DNA of 64,000 bases from Scatosoma sp045650185 (GTDB lineage: Bacteria > Bacillota > Clostridia > Christensenellales > Borkfalkiaceae): NCBI GenBank assembly GCA_045650185.1, contig JAZRQY010000005.1, forward strand, positions 193,903 to 257,902, given 5' to 3'. Position numbers and translations under genes: made by a program. Below are positions 42,401 through 50,353 of the stretch, one piece after another. Positions within the stretch are counted from its first letter, which is position 1. Each line of letters begins with the position of its first letter. Below the pieces are notes generated by a model. It saw only the letters and a list, made by a program, of their open reading frames with translations. It was not told the origin of the DNA and ran no database searches.

Positions 42401-43162
42401 TTCCTCATACAAGTCTTGATAGAGGTGGTACGCTTTTTCCACCGCAGGGTTTTTCGAAGTGATAGCAACGTCCTTGAGTTCGGTAGAGAAGGTGGTATGA
42501 CGGCAATGGTCCGACCAGTACGTGTCAATTACCTTCAATTCCGTTTCCGTCGGGTCGCGTTTTTCACTGGTGAAATAGTCGCGCACGAAGACGAGGTCGG
42601 CAACGCTCATCGCAAAGCCAACCGACTTATGATACGCCGCAACCTCTTCGTCCGACCAATGGGTAAAGCCTTCGATAACCGCCACGGGCGCGCCCTCAGG
42701 CATTTCCATTTGCAGAGTTTCAGGCTTTTCAAAGCCCACCTCTTCGCTTTCCACGGGGTTGATGACGTGCTTTTTGATTGCCACAAGCTGTTCGTCGGTA
42801 ACGCCCTTCACAAGATACACTCTCGCGCATTTTACAAGCGGACGAGTCTTTTTTGTCAAGAGCTGTACGCATTGCGCCGCGCTGTCTGCGCGCTGGTCGT
42901 ACTGCCCCGTCAAATAGCTAACGGCAAACGCCTTGTACCCTTCGGGAATTTCCAGCGTTTCTAAGTACACGTTGTCTACGGGGGGTTCGGAGAACACGGA
43001 CGGGATTGCCGCCTGCAATTCCTCTTCGCTGAGCCCCTCTACGTCGTAGCGAAGCACCAAACGGAAATCTTCCGTCTGCAATCCAAGCAACGTCTTTACG
43101 TCGCCCTGTTCCTTTCTTGCCTGCACGTTATCTTTCTTTTCTACGAAAATTCTATAAATCAT
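39461..43162 (-). CDS. purL: Phosphoribosylformylglycinamidine synthase, single-chain
   Basis: A 1233-residue long-form FGAM synthase, with synthetase halves and a C-terminal glutaminase in one chain. This replaces the separate PurS, PurQ and PurL of Bacillus. Signatures: DTYWSDHCRHTTF (about 209-221), FKNETHNHPPEIEPFGGA (about 310-327), and the glutaminase FPGTNCELD, GICNGFQ with the catalytic Cys, and SHGEGK. It converts FGAR and glutamine to FGAM. The start is the ATG seven bases after the purD stop; the GTG before it is less likely. Confidence 0.95.
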   Translation of the reverse strand: MIYRIFVEKKDNVQARKEQGDVKTLLGLQTEDFRLVLRYDVEGLSEEELQAAIPSVFSEPPVDNVYLETLEIPEGYKAFAVSYLTGQYDQRADSAAQCVQLLTKKTRPLVKCARVYLVKGVTDEQLVAIKKHVINPVESEEVGFEKPETLQMEMPEGAPVAVIEGFTHWSDEEVAAYHKSVGFAMSVADLVFVRDYFTSEKRDPTETELKVIDTYWSDHCRHTTFSTELKDVAITSKNPAVEKAYHLYQDLYEELNGSRPDKYPCLMDLATIAAKKLKKDGKLDNLDISDEINACSICIDAEIDGKTEKYLVMFKNETHNHPPEIEPFGGAATCLGVAIRDPLSGRTYVYQAMRITGASDPREKLEDTMKGKLPQRVITQRAAAGFSSYGNQIGLATGIVDEVYHEGYKAKRLETGFVVGGARRDMVYREAPKAGDVIILLGGETGRDGCGGATGSSKAHDAHSVENCGAEVQKGNALTERKLQRLFLNGEATRKIKKCNDFGAGGVSVAIGELADGLTINLDKVPKKYEGLTGTELAISESQERMAVVVDSKDVDAFIALAAEENLSATPVATVSDTGRMVMLYKGKAIVDISREFLNTNGVKQVAQAELSDEATTWFDKKSGLDFATETQKVISDLNVCAKKGLSETFDSTIGARTVYMPWGGKKQLTPAIAMAAKICGGETDVCTVSAYGYSPYLMETSPFIGAIYSIVGSVSKVAATGANYADIRLTLQEFFQRMTKDAKVWGVPMSALLGAVYAQIGLGLGAIGGKDSMSGTFESIHVPPTLISFALAPAKASKLITNVLKGGEKLYHIPVPKDGYAVPDFAALNKVYAEVHKNIENGNITFATVVENGGVGAAVIKSALGNELGVEFAVSADELYTEGYGDLVVALKDESALCGCVARKYVGQVYGNAFVCEGKSVSCKAAEDAFIGALDGVFATTAAADGAAEQCDYVGGAKYSNIATKTAKPRVFIPVFPGTNCELDTARAFRLAGAEPEIVVVKNRSAADIEESVQAIVAAIKRANIIAFPGGFSGGDEPDGSGKFIATTFRNPYIAEQVQELLNNRDGLALGICNGFQALIKLGLVPYGEVREMTAESPTLTFNNISRHVSTVVDVRVASNLSPWLSACKVGEVYKVAVSHGEGKIVAPTKELELMKKNGQIATQYADLSGNATMVSPFNPNGSMWAIEGITSPDGRVLGKMGHSERIGENLYKNVEGNFDMKIFESGVKYFK

Positions 43163-43168
43163 CACCGA

Positions 43169-44443
43169 TTACTCCTTTACAACGTCCCGATACTTAATGC
43201 CGATGTCCTTGCGGTAATACATACCGTCAAAATGGATTTTTTCCGCATTTGCGTACACCTTTTTACGGGCGTCCTCTATGTCCTTGCCACGGGCGCAAAC
43301 CCCCAGCACTCTGCCTCCTGCCGTCACCAACTTTCCGTCCTTCATCGCCGTACCTGCGTGGCACAAAACGACGTCTTCGTCCAGCTGACCTATCGTGATT
43401 TCTTTGCCTTTTTCATACGCCTCGGGATAGCCGCCGCTCGCCAAAACCAAGCATACGCAAGCCCCCTCTCTCCATTCAATCTTCACCTCGGAGAGCCGTT
43501 CGTCTGCCACCGCCTCGAAGATTTCCATAAGGTCGGTCTTCAGCATCGGCAACACCACCTGCGTTTCGGGATCGCCAAAACGAGAATTGTACTCGATGAC
43601 CTTGTATCCGTCCTTCGTCTTCATCAAGCCGAAGTACAGCACCCCTTTGAACGGTCTGCCCTCTGCGTTCATCGCAGACACGGTGGGCAACATAATCGTT
43701 TGCATCACCTCTTGCAAGGACTTTTCCCCGAAGAACGGAGCAGGAGAGAACGTACCCATACCCCCCGTATTCAAGCCCTCGTCGTTGTCCTTTGCGCGCT
43801 TATGGTCGCAACTGGTAATCATCGGCACGATCGTCTTGCCGTCCGTAAAGGCAAGCACGGAAACCTCCGGGCCTTCCAAAAACTCCTCTACGACGACGGT
43901 TGCGCCAGCCTTGCCGAACTTTGCCTCTAGCATCATTTCTGCCAAGCCCTTTTGCGCCTCTTCGCGCGTCTTACAAATGAGCACGCCCTTGCCAAGCGCC
44001 AACCCGTCCGCTTTCAACACCACGGGCAGAGCGCACGTTTCGACGTACACCTTTGCAGTTTCGTAATCGTCAAAGGTTTCGTATGCCGCCGTGGGAATAC
44101 CGTACTTTTTCATTAAGTTTTTGGAGAAGGCTTTGCTCGCCTCGATGATAGCCGCCGCACGATTCGGGCCAAACGCCTTGTAGCCGCACCCCTCAATCGC
44201 ATCCACCAAGCCGATGGACAGCGGATCGTCAGGGGCAACCACGGTAAAGCCCACGTCCGTATGCGATTTGAGCCACGCGCACACCGCATCCTTATCCATA
44301 AAGTCAACGTTCACAAGCTCGGCATCCATACCGATTCCTGCGTTGCCTTTCATCGCGTATATCTTTCCTACCTTCGGCGATTTTTTGAGCGCCTGAATAA
44401 TGGCGTGTTCTCTGCCGCCGTTTCCGATGACCAAAACGTTCAT
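43169..44443 (-). CDS. purD: Phosphoribosylamine-glycine ligase
   Basis: A 424-residue ATP-grasp enzyme that makes GAR from phosphoribosylamine, glycine and ATP. GNGGREHAI at the N terminus (7-15), GLALGKGV and the ATP-grasp segment EEFLEGPEVSVLAFTDG are typical. Length normal. Sixth in the pur operon. Confidence 0.96.
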   Translation of the reverse strand: MNVLVIGNGGREHAIIQALKKSPKVGKIYAMKGNAGIGMDAELVNVDFMDKDAVCAWLKSHTDVGFTVVAPDDPLSIGLVDAIEGCGYKAFGPNRAAAIIEASKAFSKNLMKKYGIPTAAYETFDDYETAKVYVETCALPVVLKADGLALGKGVLICKTREEAQKGLAEMMLEAKFGKAGATVVVEEFLEGPEVSVLAFTDGKTIVPMITSCDHKRAKDNDEGLNTGGMGTFSPAPFFGEKSLQEVMQTIMLPTVSAMNAEGRPFKGVLYFGLMKTKDGYKVIEYNSRFGDPETQVVLPMLKTDLMEIFEAVADERLSEVKIEWREGACVCLVLASGGYPEAYEKGKEITIGQLDEDVVLCHAGTAMKDGKLVTAGGRVLGVCARGKDIEDARKKVYANAEKIHFDGMYYRKDIGIKYRDVVKE

Positions 44444-44453
44444 AGTACTTTCC

Positions 44454-45086
44454 TTATTTTTCTATATTTTCGCCTAAAATCTTTACCGTTCTGCCGACCT
44501 TTTGCACCTTATCTTGGCACAAAAGCCGCATTACGGTAGGTAATAATTTGTGTTCTTCCGCAAGCACGCGCTGTTGCAAACTCTCGGGGGTGTCGTCGTT
44601 TTCGACGGGGACACAGCTTTGCGCAATGATTGCGCCACCGTCCACTTCCGCGCTAACGAAATGCACCGTTGCGCCCGAAACCTTTGCCCCGTAGGCAAGT
44701 ACCGCCTCGTGTACGCGCAAGCCGTAATACCCCTTGCCACCAAACGCAGGAAGCAAAGCAGGATGAATGTTGACAATCCTGTCCTCAAACGAGGTGATAA
44801 AGCCTTCGGGAATAATCTTCAGCCACCCTGCAAGCAGGATATAGTCTATCCCCTCCGCCGTAAACAGCGACGTCAAACGAGCGTAAAATTCGTCCATCGT
44901 TTCGCCGCTGTCCTTGTCGTAAACCAGCGTTTTAATCCCGTGTTTTTTTGCACGGTCTATTGCGCCGATATTCGGCTTGGACGCCACAAGATAGGCGATT
45001 TCGCAAAATTGTTCCGCTTCGTTTGCATCCACCACGGACTGAAAGTCCGTGCCACCGCCCGACGCGAATACTGCAATCTTTTTCAT
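44454..45086 (-). CDS. purN: GAR transformylase
   Basis: A 210-residue 10-formyltetrahydrofolate-dependent enzyme that formylates GAR. FASGGGTDFQSVVDA (6-20), LAGWLKIIP and NIHPALLPAFGGKGYYG with the catalytic Asn-His, then GATVHFVSAEVDGG. The start is the ATG after AGGGAATGATAGTG. Confidence 0.95.
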   Translation of the reverse strand: MKKIAVFASGGGTDFQSVVDANEAEQFCEIAYLVASKPNIGAIDRAKKHGIKTLVYDKDSGETMDEFYARLTSLFTAEGIDYILLAGWLKIIPEGFITSFEDRIVNIHPALLPAFGGKGYYGLRVHEAVLAYGAKVSGATVHFVSAEVDGGAIIAQSCVPVENDDTPESLQQRVLAEEHKLLPTVMRLLCQDKVQKVGRTVKILGENIEK

Positions 45087-45101
45087 CACTATCATTCCCT
45101 A

Positions 45102-46142
45102 TTACAGAAGGATTACGCCCTCGTCGCTCTCCACGATTTCGCCAAGAATATAAGCATCCTCGCCGTTTGCCTGCAAGATTTCAATCGCTTTTTCTGCGTC
45201 TTCTTTTGCAACGACAACACTCATACCAACGCCCATGTTGTAGGTGTTGTACATATCTCTTTCGGGAATATTGCCAACCTCTTGCAAGAGGTTGAAGATG
45301 GGCAATACGCGGACGTTCTTCTTTTCAATCTTCGCGCCCAAGCCCTTGGGAATACTTCTGGGAATGTTTTCGTAGAAGCCGCCGCCCGTGATGTGCGAAA
45401 CACCCTTGACGGTGATTTCTTCAAAGAGTGCCAACATCGGCTTTACGTAGATTTTCGTCGGCGTGAGCAAGGTTTCGCCAAGGCTCTTGCCACCCAAAGC
45501 CTCTAACGGCGTTTTCAGGTCTGCATTTTCGATATCGAACACCTTTCTAACCAGCGAGAAACCGTTGGAATGTACGCCGCTGGAGGGCAACGCAATTACG
45601 ACGTCCCCTGCCTGCATTTTGGAATTATCGAGGACCTTTGCCTTGTCCACGATGCCTACGCAGAACCCTGCAAGGTCGTATTCGTCCACAGGATAGAAGC
45701 CGGGCATTTCCGCCGTTTCACCGCCGATGAGCGCCGCCCCTGCCTGCACGCAACCTTCCGCTACACCTGCAACGATGTCTGCAATGCGTTCGGGTACGTT
45801 CTTACCGCACGCGATATAGTCAAGGAAAATCTGCGGTTTTGCGCCTGCGCAGATAATGTCGTTAGCGCACATTGCTACGCAGTCGATACCTACGGTATCG
45901 TGCTTGTCCATAAGGAAAGCGATTTTCAGTTTCGTACCAACGCCGTCCGTACCGCTGACCAACACAGGACGAGTGATACCCGTCAAATCCAGCTCAAACA
46001 AACCGCCAAAGCCGCCGATTTCACTATCCGCGCCCTTGATAATCGTTCTTGCAATATGCGATTTCATCAATTCTACCGCTTTGTAGCCTGCGGTAATATC
46101 CACGCCTGCCGCTGCGTAGCTTTCCGATTTAGAATTTTTCAT
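45102..46142 (-). CDS. purM: AIR synthetase (FGAM cyclo-ligase)
   Basis: A 346-residue ATP-dependent enzyme that closes FGAM to AIR. SYAAAGVDITAGYKAVELMK at the start, SGTDGVGTKL, GGETAEMPGFY and HITGGGFYENIPR are family signatures. Length normal. Fourth in the operon. Confidence 0.96.
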   Translation of the reverse strand: MKNSKSESYAAAGVDITAGYKAVELMKSHIARTIIKGADSEIGGFGGLFELDLTGITRPVLVSGTDGVGTKLKIAFLMDKHDTVGIDCVAMCANDIICAGAKPQIFLDYIACGKNVPERIADIVAGVAEGCVQAGAALIGGETAEMPGFYPVDEYDLAGFCVGIVDKAKVLDNSKMQAGDVVIALPSSGVHSNGFSLVRKVFDIENADLKTPLEALGGKSLGETLLTPTKIYVKPMLALFEEITVKGVSHITGGGFYENIPRSIPKGLGAKIEKKNVRVLPIFNLLQEVGNIPERDMYNTYNMGVGMSVVVAKEDAEKAIEILQANGEDAYILGEIVESDEGVILL

Positions 46143-46156
46143 TTTCTACCTCTCTA

Positions 46157-47560
46157 TTATTTTTCCGAAATTTTCTGGTCGTATTTGTTGGGGATTGCAA
46201 CCGGCTCTGCCGTCGGATAATTGCCGTCAAAGCAAGCCGCGCAGTAGCCCTTACAGCTACCCCCTTCGCCAAGCCTGAATACGTCTTCCAAGGGCAGGAA
46301 CGCCACAGAGTCCGCGCCGAAAATCTGCGCCATTTCCTCGGGGGTGTGATTGCAAGCAATCAATGCCTTTCTCGAGGAGATATCCGTGCCGTAATAGCAA
46401 GGGTTCAAGAACGCAGGCGCCGAGGAGCGCACGTGCACCTCTTTTGCCCCGGCATCTTTGAGCAGCTTTACCACTCTGGCGCAGGTCGTACCGCGGACGA
46501 TGGAATCGTCCACAAGAATCACGCGCTTGCCCTTTACCGTTTCCACGACGGGGTTCAACTTGATTTTTACCTTATCCTCGCGCACGTTTTGACCGGGGTC
46601 GATAAAGGTTCTGCCTATGTACTTGTTTTTAATCAAGCCTAAGCCGTAGGGAATCCCCGACTCTTCCGCATAGCCGATCGCCGCGTCAATCCCCGAATCG
46701 GGCGCGCCGATGACGACGTCTGCCTCCGTGGGATACGCCTTTGCAAGGTATGCGCCTGCGCGCTTTCTAGCAAGGTGTACCGAACAGCCTGCAATCGAGG
46801 AATCGGGACGAGCCGTATATAAGTACTCGAATACGCACAGCCTTTCCGGACACTTTTCACAATGCCCGTCCAGCGTACGAACGCCGTCCTTCGTAAAGAC
46901 GACTATCTCGCCCTTCTTTACGTCACGTACGTACTCAGCGCCGACCGAGGTCAAAGCGCAACTCTCGCTGGAGATGACGTACTCGCCGTCGCCACGACGA
47001 CCGTAGCAGAGAGGTTTCATGCCGTGAGGGTCGCGTACCGCAATCATCTTCTGCGGCGACATGACCACCATGGCGAATGAGCCTTCCAGCTTTTCCACCG
47101 CCCTGTATACAGCCTCTTCAATAGAAGAGGCTTGAATACGCTCCTTAATAATCACGGCGGAGATGATTTCCGCATCGTTGCCGGTATGGAAGATAGAGCC
47201 TTCCATTTCCATTTTCTCTTTCAACTGCGCGGCATTCACAAGCTTGCCGTCGATAGAGATTGCCAGCCTGCCCTTGCTATGGTTGACAACGATAGGTTCG
47301 GCGTTGATACGCTCCTTCGTCGCGCTCGTACCATAGCGCACGTTGCCTACCGCCATCTGCCCCAGCCCCAAGCCTTTCATAACGCTTGGCGTAAATACCT
47401 CGTTGACGATACCGGAATCCTTATAAGTATGGAATACCCCGTCGTCGCCAACGACGATACCACAAGAGGCTTGGCCACGGTGCTGCAACGCGTATAAGCC
47501 GTAATACACGCTGGCGGCGACGTCCGCCGTCTCCGTGCCAAAGATACCGAATACAGCCAT
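46157..47560 (-). CDS. purF: Amidophosphoribosyltransferase lacking the N-terminal Cys
   Basis: A 467-residue PurF: class II amidotransferase domain (LQHRGQASCGI), then a phosphoribosyltransferase domain with VILVDDSIVRGTT. Cysteines of the iron-sulfur type PurF are present (CVFEYLY, FLNPCYYG, GYCAACF). It should catalyse the first step of purine synthesis. The chain starts MAVFGIFG, where other PurF proteins have the catalytic Cys as first mature residue (MCGI or CGVFGI). An in-frame TGA lies 18 bases upstream with no Cys codon between, so no other start restores it. The enzyme may depend on free ammonia. Confidence 0.9.
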   Translation of the reverse strand: MAVFGIFGTETADVAASVYYGLYALQHRGQASCGIVVGDDGVFHTYKDSGIVNEVFTPSVMKGLGLGQMAVGNVRYGTSATKERINAEPIVVNHSKGRLAISIDGKLVNAAQLKEKMEMEGSIFHTGNDAEIISAVIIKERIQASSIEEAVYRAVEKLEGSFAMVVMSPQKMIAVRDPHGMKPLCYGRRGDGEYVISSESCALTSVGAEYVRDVKKGEIVVFTKDGVRTLDGHCEKCPERLCVFEYLYTARPDSSIAGCSVHLARKRAGAYLAKAYPTEADVVIGAPDSGIDAAIGYAEESGIPYGLGLIKNKYIGRTFIDPGQNVREDKVKIKLNPVVETVKGKRVILVDDSIVRGTTCARVVKLLKDAGAKEVHVRSSAPAFLNPCYYGTDISSRKALIACNHTPEEMAQIFGADSVAFLPLEDVFRLGEGGSCKGYCAACFDGNYPTAEPVAIPNKYDQKISEK

Positions 47561-47564
47561 TCGA

Positions 47565-48275
47565 TTATTCCCCCATCAAACGACGCATCATTTCCTGATA
47601 AGCGCCTTCTACGCCGCCAAGGTCACGACGGAAACGGTCTTTGTCCAGCTTTTCGCCCGTCGTCGAATCCCAGAAACGGCAGGTATCGGGGGAGATTTCG
47701 TCTGCAAGCACGATTTCGCCGTCCACCGTCTTACCGAATTCCAGCTTGAAGTCTACGAGGGTGACGTTCAACTTTTTGAAGTATTCTTTCAAGGTTGCGT
47801 TTACCTGGAACGCCATCGCCTTGATCTGTTCGATTTCCGCCTTGGTAGCAAGCTTTAATGCTAAAGCGTGATACTCATTCAAAAGAGGGTCGCCAAGGTC
47901 GTCGTTCTTATAGGAGAACTCGATGGTGGGTGCGTCGAACACAACCCCTTCCTCTACGCCGTAACGCTTTGCAAACGAGCCTGCGGAAATGTTGCGGATG
48001 ATGACTTCCAGAGGAACGATAGAAACTTTCTTTACCAACGTTTCGCGTTCGGAAAGTTCTTCCACGAAATGGGTCTTGACCCCTTCCTTTTCCAAAATCT
48101 GCATGAGGAAGTTGCTCATCTTGTTGTTGATGACGCCCTTGCCTGCAATCGTGCCCTTCTTCAAGCCGTTAAACGCCGTTGCATCGTCCTTATAGGATAC
48201 GATAACCATCGTGGGGTCGTCCGTAGCGTATACTCTTTTTGCCTTGCCTTCGTACATTTGCGCTCTTTTTTCCAT
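47565..48275 (-). CDS. purC: SAICAR synthetase
   Basis: A 236-residue enzyme joining CAIR with aspartate. EGKAKRVYATDDP (about 9-21), SFAKRYGVEEGV and LVDFKLEFGK with DEISPDTCRFWD are the family signatures. Length matches the bacterial form. Second gene of the operon. Confidence 0.96.
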   Translation of the reverse strand: MEKRAQMYEGKAKRVYATDDPTMVIVSYKDDATAFNGLKKGTIAGKGVINNKMSNFLMQILEKEGVKTHFVEELSERETLVKKVSIVPLEVIIRNISAGSFAKRYGVEEGVVFDAPTIEFSYKNDDLGDPLLNEYHALALKLATKAEIEQIKAMAFQVNATLKEYFKKLNVTLVDFKLEFGKTVDGEIVLADEISPDTCRFWDSTTGEKLDKDRFRRDLGGVEGAYQEMMRRLMGE

Positions 48276-48302
48276 AATATTGATCTCCGTTTAAAAATTT
48301 TT

Positions 48303-48791
48303 TTAAAGTAATTCTTGCAACGCCTTGTCGTCTGCGTTGATTTTTTCTCTCATAGCCGTCTTATACGCCGCCAGCTGTGCCTCGATTTCAGGGTACTTGA
48401 TACCCAAAATCTGCAATGCGAGCAAGCCTGCGTTTTCACCGCCGTTTACCCCCACCGTCGCCACGGGAATCCCCGAAGGCATCTGCACGATGGAAAGAAG
48501 GCTGTCCAAGCCACCCATCATATCCGTCTTTACAGGCAAGCCGATAACGGGCAACGTGGTAAGCGCCGCAATCACGCCGCCAAGGTGCGCCGCTTTGCCT
48601 GCCGCGCAGATGAGGACTTCCATGCCGTTTGCACGCGCGTTTGCCGCAAATTCATGCGCCTCGTCGGGCGTTCTGTGGGCGGAAATAACACGAACCTCTA
48701 CCTCTACGCCAAACTTCTTGAGCACGGAAACCGCAGGTTTTACCACGTCGAAATCCGATTTGCTACCCATCAAAATACCAACTTTTGCCAT
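48303..48791 (-). CDS. purE: N5-CAIR mutase (class I PurE)
   Basis: A 162-residue PurE. GSKSDFDVV (9-17) and SAHRTPDEA (39-47) form the substrate site; SAHRTP marks the class I bacterial type, normally paired with PurK, which is not in this operon. It is the first gene, behind a leader with an intrinsic terminator ending about 20 bases before its ATG. Confidence 0.95.
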   Translation of the reverse strand: MAKVGILMGSKSDFDVVKPAVSVLKKFGVEVEVRVISAHRTPDEAHEFAANARANGMEVLICAAGKAAHLGGVIAALTTLPVIGLPVKTDMMGGLDSLLSIVQMPSGIPVATVGVNGGENAGLLALQILGIKYPEIEAQLAAYKTAMREKINADDKALQELL

Positions 48792-48810
48792 AACTTACTC
48801 CTTTTTTTTA

Positions 48811-49023
48811 ACAAAAAGGAGTGCAACCGCAGTTGCACTCCTTATTTTTATAATCGTTCGTCTACGAGGAAAATTAGGGTTTTTTTGCGCGTGAAAAAAA
48901 CGTCACGGGTCTTACCCGCCTTACCGAGAGTATTTTCTACTTTCAAGCACACTTGATTCTTCACAGCGCCGTCCTCTTTCTTGCTCGCCTATTTCCTCTA
49001 TCACTTTCCCCATTCAATTGTCT
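48811..49023 (-). promoter_or_regulatory. purE leader with intrinsic terminator
   Basis: The predicted RNA starts near 49023. A first inverted repeat, GAAATTAG near its 5' end with CTAATTTTC near 48868, could close a domain of about 150 nt that contains CGGGTaagACCCG and CAAGtgtgCTTG. Next comes GGAGTGCAAC/GTTGCACTCC and TTTTTGTT (48841-48811), a terminator directly before the purE ribosome site. This is a transcription-attenuation layout. I could not match the domain to purine, ZTP, PRPP or T-box consensus; a small RNA such as 6S is also possible. Confidence 0.6.
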
Positions 49024-49029
49024 AATTTC

Positions 49030-49058
49030 ATTATATCAAAACAAGAATAAAAAAGCAA
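49030..49058 (-). promoter_or_regulatory. Promoter of the pur operon
   Basis: Minus strand TTGCTT (49058-49053), 17-bp spacer, TATAAT (49035-49030). Confidence 0.75.
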
Positions 49059-49079
49059 GTGTATGAAAGCAAAAATATT

Positions 49080-50285
49080 TTATATTTTATCACTTATTTT
49101 TCGTTTTTTGCCCTGCAATCCTTCCGCCGTCGCGCAAAGCAAGGCAACCCCGTAGGGCATAGCCCTTTCGTCAAAGCGTACCCTCGGGCTGTGCAACGGC
49201 TCGATATACCCCTTATCCCTCTCGCCGGCGCAGAGCCCCACCATAATGGAAGGGACTTTTTGGGAGATATACGCAAAGTCCTCACTACCGCCCACTCCCC
49301 CTCTTGGAAGCTGTGAGGAAAGCAGGGCGTGCCCCTCACCTAAAACCTTTTTAGCGATAGAGTACACCACCTGCGATACCCCCTCGTCGTTGACGAGGCA
49401 GGGACATCCGCTTTTGAATACCACTCTTGCGCCGCCACGATAGCTTCTTGCGGTGTATTTCGCCATTTCCGTCAACCTCTTTTTTAGGTACGCGCGCGTT
49501 CCCTCGTCCATCGCGCGCAGCGTACCGCCAAGCGTTCCCTTTGCCGCAATCACGTTGTCTGCATCCCCTGCCGTAAACCGACCAAAGGTAAGGGTTGCAT
49601 AGTCTTGCGGAGATATTTCACGAGAAGATACGGTCTGCAGAGCGTCCACTATCTTCCCCCCAATCAGCAAGGCGTCAACCCCCTGCCAAGGGGAAGAACC
49701 GTGACAGCCTTTTCCTGATATTTTCACCTCGAAAAAGTCTGCGGCGGGGGCGCTCACCCCACCTGCCGACACCACCGCCGTGCCCGTCTTAAAAGGCATC
49801 GCAGGCAGTACGTGCAGCATCATTCCCCCGTACACCCCACGCAAAACGCCGTCCTCAATACAATCCGCCGCACCCGAAAGCGTTTCCTCGGCAGGCTGAA
49901 ATAAGAGGCGTACTCTGCCTTGTAATTTCTGTTCCCGTTCCTTCAAAAGCGCCGCCGCACCCAAGAGCATCGCCGTATGCATATCGTGTCCGCAAGCGTG
50001 CATTTTGCCTGTTTTACAGGCAAAGGATTCGCCTGACCGCTCTCGAATCGGCAGTCCGTCCATATCGGCGCGCAGTAAAAAACACCCCCTACTTCCCCTT
50101 CCGATTTCCGCGACGATACCGCTCTTTCCGCACGCCTTAGGCTCATATCCCAGCTCCTTTAACCTCTTGACAACGTACGCCGTCGTATTCGGCAGAGCAA
50201 AGCCCACCTCTGCATGGCTATGCAGGTACCGCCTATCTTCCACCAACTGATTTGCCATTTGCTTGGCTCTTACTAAAATCTCCAT
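49080..50285 (-). CDS. M20-family amidohydrolase
   Basis: A 401-residue zinc-dependent amidohydrolase of the HipO/IAA-hydrolase type. Metal-site motifs: RADMDGLPI (73-81), HACGHDMHTAMLLGAA (about 96-111), QPAEET (133-138) and GSSPWQG in the dimerisation lid. Substrates of relatives include N-acyl amino acids and N-acetyl-diaminopimelate; no context here decides. It is divergent from the phytoene-desaturase-like gene. Confidence 0.88.
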   Translation of the reverse strand: MEILVRAKQMANQLVEDRRYLHSHAEVGFALPNTTAYVVKRLKELGYEPKACGKSGIVAEIGRGSRGCFLLRADMDGLPIRERSGESFACKTGKMHACGHDMHTAMLLGAAALLKEREQKLQGRVRLLFQPAEETLSGAADCIEDGVLRGVYGGMMLHVLPAMPFKTGTAVVSAGGVSAPAADFFEVKISGKGCHGSSPWQGVDALLIGGKIVDALQTVSSREISPQDYATLTFGRFTAGDADNVIAAKGTLGGTLRAMDEGTRAYLKKRLTEMAKYTARSYRGGARVVFKSGCPCLVNDEGVSQVVYSIAKKVLGEGHALLSSQLPRGGVGGSEDFAYISQKVPSIMVGLCAGERDKGYIEPLHSPRVRFDERAMPYGVALLCATAEGLQGKKRKISDKI

Positions 50286-50353
50286 AGCCGTAGTATACGC
50301 AATTTCCTTCCCTTTGATTAAAAAAGGCGAAAATATGGAAAACTGTATACACT

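Noticed and set aside
42200..46220. Long plus-strand open frames opposite purL, purD, purN and purM (for example 42200-42964, 44550-45506)
   Set aside because: Shadows of high third-position GC in well-identified pur genes; no family signatures.
48820..49023. Known riboswitch or T-box before purE
   Set aside because: No purine, ZTP or PRPP core found; a partial resemblance to T-box stem I lacks the UGG acceptor-pairing bulge and makes little sense before a purine operon.
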